Positions 31,201 to 40,995 of a stretch of DNA of 64,000 nt are shown one piece after another. Positions within the stretch are counted from its first letter, which is position 1. The number at the start of each line of letters is the position of its first letter. The position numbers and the translations under genes were made by a program. Origin of the DNA: Catellatospora bangladeshensis (GTDB lineage: Bacteria > Actinomycetota > Actinomycetes > Mycobacteriales > Micromonosporaceae); assembly GCF_016862575.1 (NCBI RefSeq), contig NZ_BONF01000030.1, positions 104,393 through 168,392 on the forward strand, given 5' to 3'. Under the pieces are notes generated by a model. It made no database searches and was not told the DNA's origin. It worked only from the letters and a program-made list of their open reading frames with translations.

Positions 31201-34200
31201 CGCCCTGGGCCTGCCACAGCCGGGCCAGCGCGACCTGCACGGCCAGCGCGGCGACCCGGTCCCCGGCGACACCGCCGCGCAGCCGGGTCCGCAGGTCCTG
31301 GCCGAGCTGGGCGGCGATCTCCGCCGCCCACTCGTCGAGCGCGGCCGCGAACACCGGCTCCCGCTCGGCAAGGGCGAGCCAGTCCAGGTCGGGGAGGGTC
31401 GCGCCGTACACGAACGCCGTGCGCGGCTGCGTCCCGGCGGGCACCACGCCCGCGTACGGCGGCGCGGCGAGCGCCTCGGCCAGCTCGGCAGCGGTGCGCC
31501 CGACGACGGCCCGGCGGTGCTCGTGATGCGCCCGCCGGAAGGCGGTGTACGCGAGGTCGCGCAGCCCGCTCCCGTCCAGCCCGGACACGTGCCCCCGCAG
31601 CCGGTCGAGCGCGTCGGCGGCCACCGCCTCGCCCGCGCCGGACACCGGCAGCACGTAGTAGCGGCCCGCGTCCGCCGGGGCGGCGGGCGCTTCGGCCGGG
31701 GCCTCGCCGAGCACGACGTGGGCGTTGGTGCCGGTGAAGCCGAACGCGCTCACCCCGGCCAGCCGGGGCCGCTCGCCCGCGGGCCACGCCGTGCCCGCCG
31801 CGCTGACCCGCAGCGGCAGCCGGTCCCACGCCACCTGTCCGGTCGGGTCGGTGAAGTGCAGGTGGGGCGGGATCTGCGCGTGCCGCAGCGCGAGCACCGT
31901 CTTGATCAGACCGGCGATGCCGGCGGCCGCCTCCAGGTGGCCGATGTTCGTCTTCGCCGAGCCGACCAGCAGCGGCCGGGCCGGATCACGCCCGGTGCCG
32001 TACGCCGCGGCCAGCGCGCGCAGCTCGATGCCGTCGCCCAGCCGGGTGCCGGTGCCGTGCGCCTCGACGTAGCCGACCGCGCCGGGCTCGACCCCGCCGC
32101 GCTCCAGCGCGGTCCGGATGACCTCGGTCTGCGCCTCGGCGCTGGGCACGGTCAGCCCGCCGCTGGCGCCGTTGTGGTTCACCGCGCTGCCGCGGATCAC
32201 CGCGTACACCCGGTCCCCGTCGGCCAGCGCCCGGCTCAGCCGCTTCAGCACCACCGCGCCCGCGCCCTCGCCCCGGCCGTAGCCGTCGGCGGCCGCGTCG
32301 AACGTCTTGCACCGCCCGTCGGCCGACAGCGCCCCACCGGCCGACATCGCCAGGTAGACGGTCGGGGTGGCCATGGCGTTGGCGCCGCCCGCGACCGCCA
32401 GCTCGCACTCGCCCGAGCGGATGCTCTGGCAGGCCAGGTGGACGGCGGTGAGCGAGGCCGAGCAGGCGGTGTCCACGGTCAGGCTGGGCCCGCGCAGGCC
32501 GAGGAAGTACGACAGCCGCCCCGACGTGCCGGAGAACGAGTTGCCGGTGCCGTAGTAGAGGTCGACGTTGCCCGTGTGCCGGGTGACCAGCTGCTGGTAG
32601 TCGGTGGTGTTGAGCCCGGCGAACACCCCGGCCCGCCCGGCGGCGCCGCCGCGCGGGTCGACCGCCGCGTCGTCGAGCGCCTCCCAGGCCACCTCCAGGA
32701 AGATCCGCTGCTGCGGGTCCATGCTGCGGGCCTCCCGGGCGGACACCCGGAAGAACTGGTGGTCGAAGGTGTCGATGCGGTCCAGGAACGACCCGCGCGA
32801 CGTGGCGACGGTGCCCGGCGCCTGGTCGGTGGAGAGCAGCTCGGCCGCGGGCCAGCGGTCGGCGGGCACCTCGCGGGTGGCGTCCACGCCGTCGCGCAGC
32901 ACCCGCCAGTAGCCGTCCGGCCCCTCGTCGCCGCCGGGGAAGCGGGCGCCGATGCCGATGATCGCGATGGCGTCGTCGTCCGGATCCGGGGCCGGTGCGG
33001 CGGGTGGGGCGGCCGCGGCGACCCCCACCGCCGCGGCCGCCTGCGGCTCTGCCGGGCCCACAGCCTGCGGGAAGGGCACCGCGGCCGCCGTCTCCGGGAC
33101 CTGCTCGGCAGGAGCCGCCGCCGGCGGCACCGCCACCGCCGGGGTAAGGGTGAGTACGAGATCCGTCAGCTGGTCGAGGCTCGGGTGGTCGAGCAGCTCG
33201 CCGGGGCCGAGGTCGACGCCGTAGCGCCCGCTGACCTCGCGGGCGAACCGGCCCAGCGTGAAGGAGTCCATACCCAGGTCGAAGAAGCCCTGCGCGCGCG
33301 GCAGCCGCCGCTGCGGGTCGTGCCCGAGCAGGACGGCCGCCATCCGGGTCAGCTCGACGGCGACGTCCTCGCGCGACAGCGCGGGCAGCCCGTCCGGTAT
33401 GCCGACGTCCACCGCCGCAGCGGCGGGCGCCGCTCCGGAGACCGGGGTGCGGGGCGAGGGGATCCGAGCATCAGGCAGCGTCGCCGAAACGGCCGCCGGC
33501 GCGGACTCTCCCGGCACGACTGCGCTCGGCTGCCCGGCGATGCCCGGCTGCCCCGTGGGGGCCGGTCCGTGCCCGGTCGCGCTCGGCTGCGCCAGGGTCA
33601 CGGACTGGCTGGTCGCCGTCGCCGAGGTCGTGTCCTGCGGGCCCGCGACCTGAGCGCCCTGGGCTCCTGCGGGCACTCCGGCGAGCCAGAACCGTCGGCC
33701 CGCCAGCTCGGTCGGCGGCAGCGGGGTGAACGTGCGTGGGGGGGTGAACACCCGGTCCCACTCCACCGGCGCGCCGGTGACGTACAGCGCGGCGAGGGTG
33801 TCGGCGATCGCGGCCACGGCGTCGGGCGCGTGGTTGAGTGCCGCGTAGGCCCGGCTGGTCCGCTTGCGGTGCCGGCCCGCCTCGACCAGCTGCGCCGCGA
33901 GCACCGGACCGGGGCCCAGTTCGAGGAAGTGCACGGCGCGCTTGCCCAGGAACTCGTCGACGGCGGGCCACAGCCAGTCCGGGCCGAGCACCTGCGCGAT
34001 CCGGTCCGCGTCGTTGACGTGGTCGGCGGGCAGTCCCAGCATCGGGACGGCGGGCGCGCGCACGGTGAGCCCGGCGGCCAGCTCGCCCGCCTCGGCCGAG
34101 CCGGGGCTCAGGTCGAACGCGCTGAGCGGCCGCGCCGGACCACTGGTGATCCCGGCGGCGCGCAGCGCCGCGGCCGCCTGGCGGACGGCGCGGGCCGATC

Positions 34201-36322
34201 CGGCGAGCACGACGGCGGCGGGGCCGGTCACGTCGAGCACACGCACCCCGGCGATGTCGCTGACGGCCGCGGTGACGTCGTCCACCGAGCCGTCGGCGGT
34301 GATCAGCCGGTCGGCGGCGGCGGCGGGCCGCGCGGCGGCGCGCAGGGCGAGCCGCATCGCGTCGGCGGCGTCCAGCACACCCGAGGCGGCGGCGGCCGCG
34401 ATCCGGCCCGGCCCGTGGCCGAGCACCGCGACCGGCGGCAGCCCCCATGACGTCCACAGCCGGGAAAGCGCGAGCTGCACGGCGACCAGCACCGGCAGGT
34501 TGATCTCGGGCTGCCGGGACCAGGCGGCGTTGCTGCGGCCCAGCTCGGTCAGCAGCGACCAGCCCGCCTCGGCCGCGATCACGGCGGCGCACTCGTCGAG
34601 CGCGTCGCGGAACGCCGGCTGCGTGCGGTAGAGCCCGAGGCCCATCCGCGGGTGCGCGGCCGCGCCGGAGAAGACGTGCACGAACGGCAGCGGCCGGGCG
34701 TCGGTGGTGTCGCCCGCGCGGATCGCGGGGTGCTCGGCGCCGAGGGCGTACGCGTCCAGCGCGGCCCGTGCCTCGGCGGCGCACGCGGCGCGCACCGCGA
34801 TCCGCCCGGCGAAGTGGGTACGCCGCACCGCGGCGGTGGCGAACAGGTCACCGGCGTCCGGCGCGTCCGGGGCGGCCAGCGCCGCGGCCAGCTCGGCCAC
34901 GTGCCGGCCGAGCCGGACCTGGTCCGGGGCGGACAGCAGCAGCAGCGGCATCGCCGCGGCCGGGCGGCCCTTGCGCGCCACGGGACGGCGCGGGACCCCG
35001 GCCCCGAGCGCGGGCGGCGAGGCGAGGATGAGGTGCGCGTTGCTGCCGGACAGGCCGAACGCGCTGACCCCGGCGTAGAGCGGGCCGTCGGCGGCGGCCA
35101 GCGGCGTGGCCTCGGTGGCCACGGTGAGGCCGGAGGCGCGCAGGTCGTCGATCGGCCGGTCGAGCTTGATCTGCGGCGGCACCTCCCGGTGCCGGACGAT
35201 CAGCATGGCCTTGAGCAGGCCGAGGATGCCCGCGGCGGAGTCGAGGTGGCCGAAGTTGGCCTTGATCGACCCGATCGGCAGCGGCGCGTCCGGCTCGCGG
35301 CCCGCGCCCAGCACGGCGGCCAGCGCGGCGACCTCGATCGGGTCGCCGAGCGGGGTGCCGGTGGCGTGCGCCTCCACGTAGGACAGGTCGCGCGGCTCCA
35401 GCTTCGCGGCGCGCAGCGCCTGGGCGAGCACCGCCTGCTGCGCCTCCGGGTTGGGGGCGGTGAGCCCGGCGCTGCGGCCGTCGTGGTTGGTGGCGCTGCC
35501 CGCGATGACGCCCAGGATGCGGTCGCCGTCGGCGATGGCGTCCTGGGTGCGCTTGAGCACGACCATGGCGGCGCCCTCGCCGCGCACGACGCCGTCGGCG
35601 GTTACGTCGAAGGGGCGGCAGGTGCCGCTGGGCGACAGCGCGCGCACCTTGCTCATGAACACGCTCAGCTCGGGCGCGAGCAGCAGGTTGACCCCGCCGG
35701 CCAGGGCGGTGTCGCACTCGCCGGCCCGCAGCGCCTGGCAGGCCAGGTGCACCGCGATGAGCGAGGAGGAGCAGGCCGCGTTGACCATCATGCTCGGCCC
35801 GTGCAGGCCGAACACGTAGCCGATGCGCCCGGCCGCGAAGCTGAACTCCTTGCCGCTGGCGTAGTACGGGTTGATGCTGCCGATGCCCGCGGTCTTGCTG
35901 TGCAGCAGCGTGTAGTCCATGGCCAGGATGCCGGCGTAGACGCCGGTCCGGCTGCCGGACCACTTCTCGCGCGGGCGGCCGGAGTCCTCCATCGCGGCCC
36001 ACGCCGTCTCCAGCAGCAGCCGCTGCTGCGGGTCGATCTCGCCGGCCTCCAGCGGGGAGATGCCGAAGAAGTCGGCGTCGAACGTCTCCACATCGGAGAG
36101 GAACGACCCGCGCGGGCAGTAGCTCGTGCCCGGTGCGTCCGGGTCGGGGCTGTGGAACTCGGCGCCCCAGCGCTCGGGCGGCACCGCCCCGGTGGTGTCC
36201 ACCCCCTGGCTGAGCACCTCCCAGAGCCCGTCGAGGTCGGTGACTCCGCCGGGCAGGCGGCAACCGACGCCCACCACGGCGATGTCGCCGACCGGTCCGG
36301 CATCGCGCTGTGGAGTCTCCAT
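28256..36322 (-). CDS. Bimodular type I PKS with inactive AT domains: KS-psiAT-ACP-KS-psiAT-psiDH-psiKR-ACP
   Basis: 2688 residues. Module 1: KS (Cys184 in NAACSSS, His319 in EAHATGT, His359 in KANFGHLD), then an AT fold whose active motif reads GHGPGR at 635-640, with Gly in place of the catalytic Ser. ACP1 has Ser1020 in DLGMDS. Module 2: KS (Cys1287, His1422, His1462), a shortened AT with GRGLGE at 1715-1720 (no Ser), a DH-like region with no HxxxGxxxxP motif, a KR-like region where the GxGxxG loop is lost (WYVVTDGLDPRN), and ACP2 (ELGMDSVMSM). Both KS sites look intact, so condensation probably depends on malonyl supplied in trans, or on transfer without elongation. Module 1 is a close relative of the KS at 37330. 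ATG at 36322 after AGGAGG. Confidence 0.9.
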
Positions 36323-36394
36323 ACGATCCGCGCCTCCTGCCGCTCATCCCGCTGTGACCTGCACATCCGTGGCGGCTGCGCGGCCTGCGATCTA

Positions 36395-36412
36395 AGTCAT
36401 CAAAAGATGAGT
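36395..36412. promoter_or_regulatory. Candidate TetR operator at the PKS/thioesterase divergent promoters
   Basis: AGTCATCAAAAGATGAGT, arms TCATC and GATGA. It matches 45067-45084 at 15 of 18 positions and 13578-13595 at 16 of 18. A further half site, CTTCATCAAAAGGAG on the minus strand, overlaps 36414-36428 at the predicted PKS transcription start. Confidence 0.6.
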
Positions 36413-36426
36413 TCTCCTTTTGATGA

Positions 36427-36454
36427 AGTCTACGTATGATGACATCCATGTCAA
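36427..36454 (-). promoter_or_regulatory. Promoter of the PKS operon
   Basis: Minus strand: consensus -35 TTGACA (36449-36454), 16-bp spacer, -10 TAGACT (36427-36432). Start of transcription near 36420, giving a leader of about 98 bases that contains the operator at 36395-36412. Confidence 0.65.
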
Positions 36455-36512
36455 TGGACATCGCGGGCGCGGTTCCGCACCGGCCGCGGATTACCAGGAA
36501 AGGCGGAACGCG

Positions 36513-37292
36513 ATGACAACCTCCGACGATCTCGGTCGCCTTCTCGCCGCTGCGCAGCAGCCGACGCAGGACCGCGGCGCCCTGCGCGTCCAGGTGTTCT
36601 GCCTGCCGCACGCGGGCGGCGGCGCGATGCACTTCCAGAGCTGGCAGGGCTGGCTGCCGCACGCGAGCGAGGTGATCCCGATCGACCTGCCCGGTCACGG
36701 GCGCCGCTTCCGGGAGCGCCTGGTCGAGGACTGGCAGTGCCTGATCGACGACCTCACCGGCCAGATCGTCGACCGGATCACCGGGCCGTACATCGTGGTC
36801 GGGCACAGCCTCGGCTCGCTGCTGGCGTACGAGGTGGCCCGCAACCTGCAGAACCGGCGCAACTCACCGGCGCTGCTGGTGGTGGCCGGGCGCAACGGGC
36901 CCGCCGCGGCGCTGTCCCACCGGCCGATCCACGAGCTGCCCGACTCGCAGCTGCTGGCCGCGCTCAACCGCCTCGGCGGCACCCCCGCCGACGTCGACGA
37001 GCACCCGGAGCTGCTGGAGATGTACCTGCCGATGCTGCGCACCGACCTGCGGCTGGCCGAGACCTACCGGCGCGAGCCGGGGCCGCCGCTGTCCTGCCCG
37101 ATCGCCGTGTTCGGCGGCCGGCAGGACCCGATGGCCGACTCGCTGGGAATGCTGGCCTGGGAGCGGGAGACCACGGAGTCGTTCGACATGACGATCTTCG
37201 AGGGCGGCCACTTCTTCCTCACCGCACGCGCCTTCACCGCGGCCCTGGCCGCCCGCCTCGACAGACTCGTCGAGGAGCTGGCGGCGGTGTGA
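36513..37292 (+). CDS. Type II thioesterase
   Basis: 259 residues. Typical TEII features: FCLPHAGGGAMHFQSWQGWLP at the start, DLPGHGRRF, nucleophile GHSLGSLLAYEVA, and the terminal histidine in FEGGHFFL. It hydrolyses stalled or wrong acyl groups from carrier proteins of PKS and NRPS lines. With several inactive ATs and possibly unusual loading, such editing would matter. It is divergent from the PKS operon across a shared operator region, and 37 bases before the stand-alone KS gene. I chose the ATG at 36513; the longer frame upstream runs through the promoter. Confidence 0.9.
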   Translation: MTTSDDLGRLLAAAQQPTQDRGALRVQVFCLPHAGGGAMHFQSWQGWLPHASEVIPIDLPGHGRRFRERLVEDWQCLIDDLTGQIVDRITGPYIVVGHSLGSLLAYEVARNLQNRRNSPALLVVAGRNGPAAALSHRPIHELPDSQLLAALNRLGGTPADVDEHPELLEMYLPMLRTDLRLAETYRREPGPPLSCPIAVFGGRQDPMADSLGMLAWERETTESFDMTIFEGGHFFLTARAFTAALAARLDRLVEELAAV

Positions 37293-37329
37293 CCGCCGCT
37301 TTTTCATACACAGACCTGGGGGAACAGGG

Positions 37330-39681
37330 ATGCGACTCAGTCGGGGACGCAACGAGCAGGAGTCCATAGCGATCATCGGGATCGGCTGCCGCTACGGCGG
37401 CGGCATCGTCGACTTCGACTCGTTCCAGAGGGTGATCGCGGCCGGAGTGGACGCGGTCGGCACGGTGCCACCGGACCGGTGGAGCGCCGCGTTCGACTCC
37501 GGCGACCGCACCACCGCGGGCGCCGGGTACTGCGGGTTCGGCGCGTTCCTGCCGGACGTCGGCCGGTTCGACGCGTCCTTCTTCGGCATCCGGCCGGAGG
37601 TGGCGCGGGAGATCGACCCGCAGCACCGCCTGCTCATGGAGGTGGCCTGGGAGGCCGCGGAGCACGCCGGGCTCGGCGACGACGTGGCTTCCCGCCACCG
37701 GACCGGCGTGTTCTTCGGCATGCTGGCGATGGACTACCTGCTGCTGCACGCGCAGGGCGGGGGCACCAACGCCATCGACCGGCACTTCGCCAGCGGCCGC
37801 GAGTTCAGCTTCGCCGCGGGCCGGCTGTCCTACCTGCTCAACCTGAGCGGTCCGGCCATGACGGTGAACACCGCGTGCTCGTCGTCGCTGGTCGCGGTGC
37901 ACCTGGCCTGCCGCAGCCTGATCAGCGGCGAGTCGGACGTGGCGCTGGCCGGCGGGGTGAACGTGCTGGTCGCGCCGGACCTCAACATCTACCTGACCAA
38001 GCTGGGCGCGCTGTCGCCGACCGGGCACTGCAAGCCGTTCGACGCGCAGGCCGACGGCCTGGTGCGCGGCGAGGGCGTCGGCGTGGTGGTGCTCAAGCGC
38101 CTCGCCGACGCGGAGGCCGACGGGGACCGGGTGCTCGCGGTGATCCGCGGCAGCGCGGTGAACCACAACGGGCGCTCCATGACCCCGACCATGCCCAGCA
38201 TGGAGGCGCAGGTCAGCCTGCTCGCCGACGCGCTGCACGACGCCGGGGCGCACCCGGACGACGTGCGGTACGTCGAGGCGCACGGGCCGGGCACCCCGGT
38301 GGGCGACCCGGTCGAGGCCGCCGCGCTCAGCAGTGTCTTCACCCCGCACCGCCCGGCGGGCCTGCCGCTGTACGTCGGCTCGGTGAAGGCCAACCTCGGC
38401 CACACCGACGCGGCGGCGGGCGTGGCCGGGCTGCTCAAGGCGGTGCACGTGCTGCGCAGCGGGCAGGTGCCGCCGCAGCTGCACCACCGGACGCCGAACC
38501 CGGCCATCGACTGGGCCGGGTCCTGCCTGCGGGTGATGCCCGACGGCGCGCCCCTGGACCTGCCCCGGCACGGCCTGGTCGGGGTCAGCTCGATCGGCCT
38601 CAGCGGCACCAACGCGCACATCCTGCTGGGGCGGCCGGACGAGGCGCCGGCCCCGATGCCGGTGCCGCCGCGCTGGCACGCGCCCCGGCTGGGCACCCGG
38701 CCGAGCCCGGTACGCCCGGCGGCGTACCCCCGGCACGCGGTCACCGAGCCGGGACCGCACCGGCGGCGGCCGCTGCTCCTGCTGCTGTCCGGGGCCGACG
38801 GCGAGGGCCTCGCGGCGGCCGCGGGCGACCTCGCCGGCCTGCTCGCCGAGACGCCGGCGCCGGGCCTGCTCGACATCCAGCACACCCTGGCGCACCGGCG
38901 CTGGCACCTGAACCGCCGTGCCGCCGTGCTCGCCCCGTCGCTGCCCGCGGCGCTGGACTCGCTGCGCGCGCTGGCAGACGGGCGGCCCGCGGACCACGTG
39001 CTCACCGGCAACGCGGCCGCCGCGCCGGACGAGGCGGTGGGCCTGCGGCTGGTCGGCGAGCCGCTGTCCACCCTGGCCGCGGCGCGTTTCCTCTACCAGA
39101 GCGAGCCGGACTTCCGGCAGGCGTTCGACGAGTGCCGGACGGCCGTGGACCGCTCGGCGGGCCGGGGCGTGCGGCTGCTCTCCGACACGGTCTTCGCCGA
39201 CCGGAGCACCCACGTGGCGGCGCAGATCTCCGTCCAGATCGCACTGTGCGAGCTGTGGCGGCTGTGGGGCCTGCCGCCGCAGGACGTGACCGCCGACGGC
39301 GTCGGCCGCTACGCCAAGCTCGTGGTCACCGGCGCGGCCGGCCTGGACGAGGTGATGCAGGCGGTGAACCGGCGCTACACCGGCCGGGGCCGCCGGATCG
39401 CCGAGCGCTCGCGCTGCCGCCCCGTGCCGATCGTGCCCGCCCGGGGCGCCGCGCGCGCCGAGGTGCCCGGCGCCCGGCTGGACATCCGGCCGAACACGAC
39501 GGTCGGCGAGCTGATGACGGGTGCGGCACACCTGTTCTGTCAGGGGGTTCCGCTGGACTGGTCGCGGGTGCTGCCGGGGCGGCACCACGCGCTGCCGCGG
39601 CGCCGGTTCGGTGGCGAGGTGCTCTGGAGCCCGCATTCGGCAGCGGTGAGTGAGGTGCCGGTGGGCGTTCAGTCACATTGA
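37330..39681 (+). CDS. Stand-alone type I ketosynthase with inactive AT domain (KS-psiAT)
   Basis: 783 residues. KS residues ~10-435 with Cys183 in NTACSSS, His318 in EAHGPGT (usually HGTGT) and His358 in KANLGHTD. The C-terminal ~330 residues follow an AT fold (FLYQSEPDFRQAFDEC, VSVQIALCELW-like run), but the GHSxG elbow is replaced by ADGVGR, so the serine is gone. There is no ACP. The KS shares peculiar stretches with module 1 of the PKS at 28256-36322 (AMDYxLLH, ASGxEFSFAAGR), so the two are paralogues. It may condense or transfer the pyrrole or fatty starter onto an ACP of the PKS (inference). ATG at 37330 after GGGGGAACAGGG. Confidence 0.88.
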   Translation: MRLSRGRNEQESIAIIGIGCRYGGGIVDFDSFQRVIAAGVDAVGTVPPDRWSAAFDSGDRTTAGAGYCGFGAFLPDVGRFDASFFGIRPEVAREIDPQHRLLMEVAWEAAEHAGLGDDVASRHRTGVFFGMLAMDYLLLHAQGGGTNAIDRHFASGREFSFAAGRLSYLLNLSGPAMTVNTACSSSLVAVHLACRSLISGESDVALAGGVNVLVAPDLNIYLTKLGALSPTGHCKPFDAQADGLVRGEGVGVVVLKRLADAEADGDRVLAVIRGSAVNHNGRSMTPTMPSMEAQVSLLADALHDAGAHPDDVRYVEAHGPGTPVGDPVEAAALSSVFTPHRPAGLPLYVGSVKANLGHTDAAAGVAGLLKAVHVLRSGQVPPQLHHRTPNPAIDWAGSCLRVMPDGAPLDLPRHGLVGVSSIGLSGTNAHILLGRPDEAPAPMPVPPRWHAPRLGTRPSPVRPAAYPRHAVTEPGPHRRRPLLLLLSGADGEGLAAAAGDLAGLLAETPAPGLLDIQHTLAHRRWHLNRRAAVLAPSLPAALDSLRALADGRPADHVLTGNAAAAPDEAVGLRLVGEPLSTLAAARFLYQSEPDFRQAFDECRTAVDRSAGRGVRLLSDTVFADRSTHVAAQISVQIALCELWRLWGLPPQDVTADGVGRYAKLVVTGAAGLDEVMQAVNRRYTGRGRRIAERSRCRPVPIVPARGAARAEVPGARLDIRPNTTVGELMTGAAHLFCQGVPLDWSRVLPGRHHALPRRRFGGEVLWSPHSAAVSEVPVGVQSH

Positions 39682-39691
39682 GCGGACCTCA

Positions 39692-39732
39692 TTGTCAAGC
39701 AGATTCCGGATGGTATGCTGATGAATAATCAG
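39692..39732 (+). promoter_or_regulatory. Promoter with palindrome before the 39.8-kb TetR gene
   Basis: -35 TTGTCA (39692-39697), 16-bp spacer, -10 TATGCT (39714-39719). The palindrome CTGAT-GAATA-ATCAG at 39718-39732 covers the expected start site and is a likely autorepression site. Confidence 0.55.
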
Positions 39733-39765
39733 CACTCGATGAATTCTGCTGTGAATGGGATCAAA

Positions 39766-40410
39766 ATGGTAAATCAGTCAGCTGACCGAGAAGAAGCGGC
39801 TGCCACCAAGACGGTGCGCCGTACCCGTACCGGTCGGCGTCCCGGAGACAGCCGGACCCGCGAGGACATCGCCGTGGCGGCGCGCGAGCTGTTCGCCGAA
39901 CGCGGCTACGCCGGCACCACGATCCGCGCCATCGCCGCGCGCGCCCGGGTCGACGGGGCGCTCATCCACCACTTCTACACGGACAAGGCGGGCGTGTTCG
40001 CCGCCGCGGTCTCCGACATCGTGCCGCTCAGCAACGGCGTCGCCGACGTCGTCGCCGAGGCCGGCGACGATCTGCCCGAGGAGCTGCTGCGGCTCTACCT
40101 CGACCTGTGGGAGTCCGACTCCGGGGACGCGGTCAAGGCGATCTACCGCTCCTCGCTGGCCGACCCGACCGCGTCCGGCCTGCTGCGCGAGACCAGCAGC
40201 GACAAGCTCAACGCCACGCTGGCCCAGGCCATCGACGACCCCGACGCCGACCTGCGGGCCGCCATCGTGGGCGCGATGATGTTCGGCCTCGCCGCCTCCC
40301 GGCACATGCTGGCCCTGCGCCCGCTGGCGACCGCCAAGCTCGACTCGGTCATCGACATCATGGCGCCCGCCCTCGCCGCGATCATCACCCCGCCCAAGCC
40401 CGCCGACTGA
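39766..40410 (+). CDS. TetR-family transcriptional regulator
   Basis: 214 residues from the ATG at 39766 (GGGA 5 bases upstream). In-frame ATGs at 39739 and 39721 are possible, but no RBS precedes them. After a basic N-terminal arm (TVRRTRTGRRPGDSRTRED) comes a clear HTH: GTTIRAIAARARVDGALIHHFYTDKAGVFAAAV. It lies between the + strand TE/KS genes and the convergent minus-strand pyrrole operon, so it could serve either. A palindrome covers its promoter. Confidence 0.87.
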   Translation: MVNQSADREEAAATKTVRRTRTGRRPGDSRTREDIAVAARELFAERGYAGTTIRAIAARARVDGALIHHFYTDKAGVFAAAVSDIVPLSNGVADVVAEAGDDLPEELLRLYLDLWESDSGDAVKAIYRSSLADPTASGLLRETSSDKLNATLAQAIDDPDADLRAAIVGAMMFGLAASRHMLALRPLATAKLDSVIDIMAPALAAIITPPKPAD

Positions 40411-40444
40411 TCCGCCGCGTACGCCCATGCCCGGCGGTCCGCCA

Positions 40445-40470
40445 GGCGCGCCGCGGCACCGCGGCGCGCC
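40445..40470. terminator. Bidirectional terminator between TetR and flavin reductase genes
   Basis: Perfect 12-bp stem GGCGCGCCGCGG / CCGCGGCGCGCC with a 2-base loop, between convergent stops at 40410 and 40483. Confidence 0.7.
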
Positions 40471-40482
40471 CGGGATCCGCGG

Positions 40483-40995
40483 TCAGACTCGGGCGATGCG
40501 GAAGACGCGGACGTAACTGCCCCGCCAGTAGCCGAGCGGGAAGCGGTTGCGGTGCGCCTCGCCCTCGACCATCCGGCCGAGCACGATGACATGGTCACCC
40601 GCCTGCACGGTGTCGTGCACGATCAGCTGCGCGGTGGCGACGGCGGCGCGCAGCTGTGGCATGCCGCTCGCGTCGTCCCACGCGACCGAGCCGAACTTGT
40701 CCTCCACCGGGCTGGCGAACAGCGCCGACACCGCCTGGGCGTCCGCGTCCAGGAAGTTGACCGCGAAACGCTTGCGGGCCAGGATCGCGTCCAGCGTGCG
40801 GCTGGGCGCCTTCACGCAGGCCAGCAGCATCGGCGGGTCGCCGGACACGCTGCACACGGCCGAGCAGGTGAGCCCCTGCGGGCGCCCCTCGTCGTCGACC
40901 GAGGTCACCACGCATACCCCGCTCGGCAGGGAGCCCATGACCGCGCGGAACGTGTCCATGTCCACGCTGGCCGGGTGCTGTCCTGTCGATGTCAT
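40483..40995 (-). CDS. Flavin reductase (HpaC/PF01613 family), probable halogenase partner
   Basis: 170 residues. The family pattern is present: FRAVMGSLPSGVCVVTSVDDEGRPQGLTCSAVCSVSGDPPMLLACV (residues ~15-58 in overview), RFAVNFL, and the final HRNRFPLGYWRGSYVRVF. These enzymes use NAD(P)H to make free FADH2 or FMNH2 for two-component flavin enzymes. The halogenase at 47211-48554 needs FADH2, and this is the only flavin reductase in the window, so they probably work together (inference). It overlaps the adenylation gene stop (ATGA) and ends the minus-strand pyrrole operon. Confidence 0.85.
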   Translation of the reverse strand: MTSTGQHPASVDMDTFRAVMGSLPSGVCVVTSVDDEGRPQGLTCSAVCSVSGDPPMLLACVKAPSRTLDAILARKRFAVNFLDADAQAVSALFASPVEDKFGSVAWDDASGMPQLRAAVATAQLIVHDTVQAGDHVIVLGRMVEGEAHRNRFPLGYWRGSYVRVFRIARV

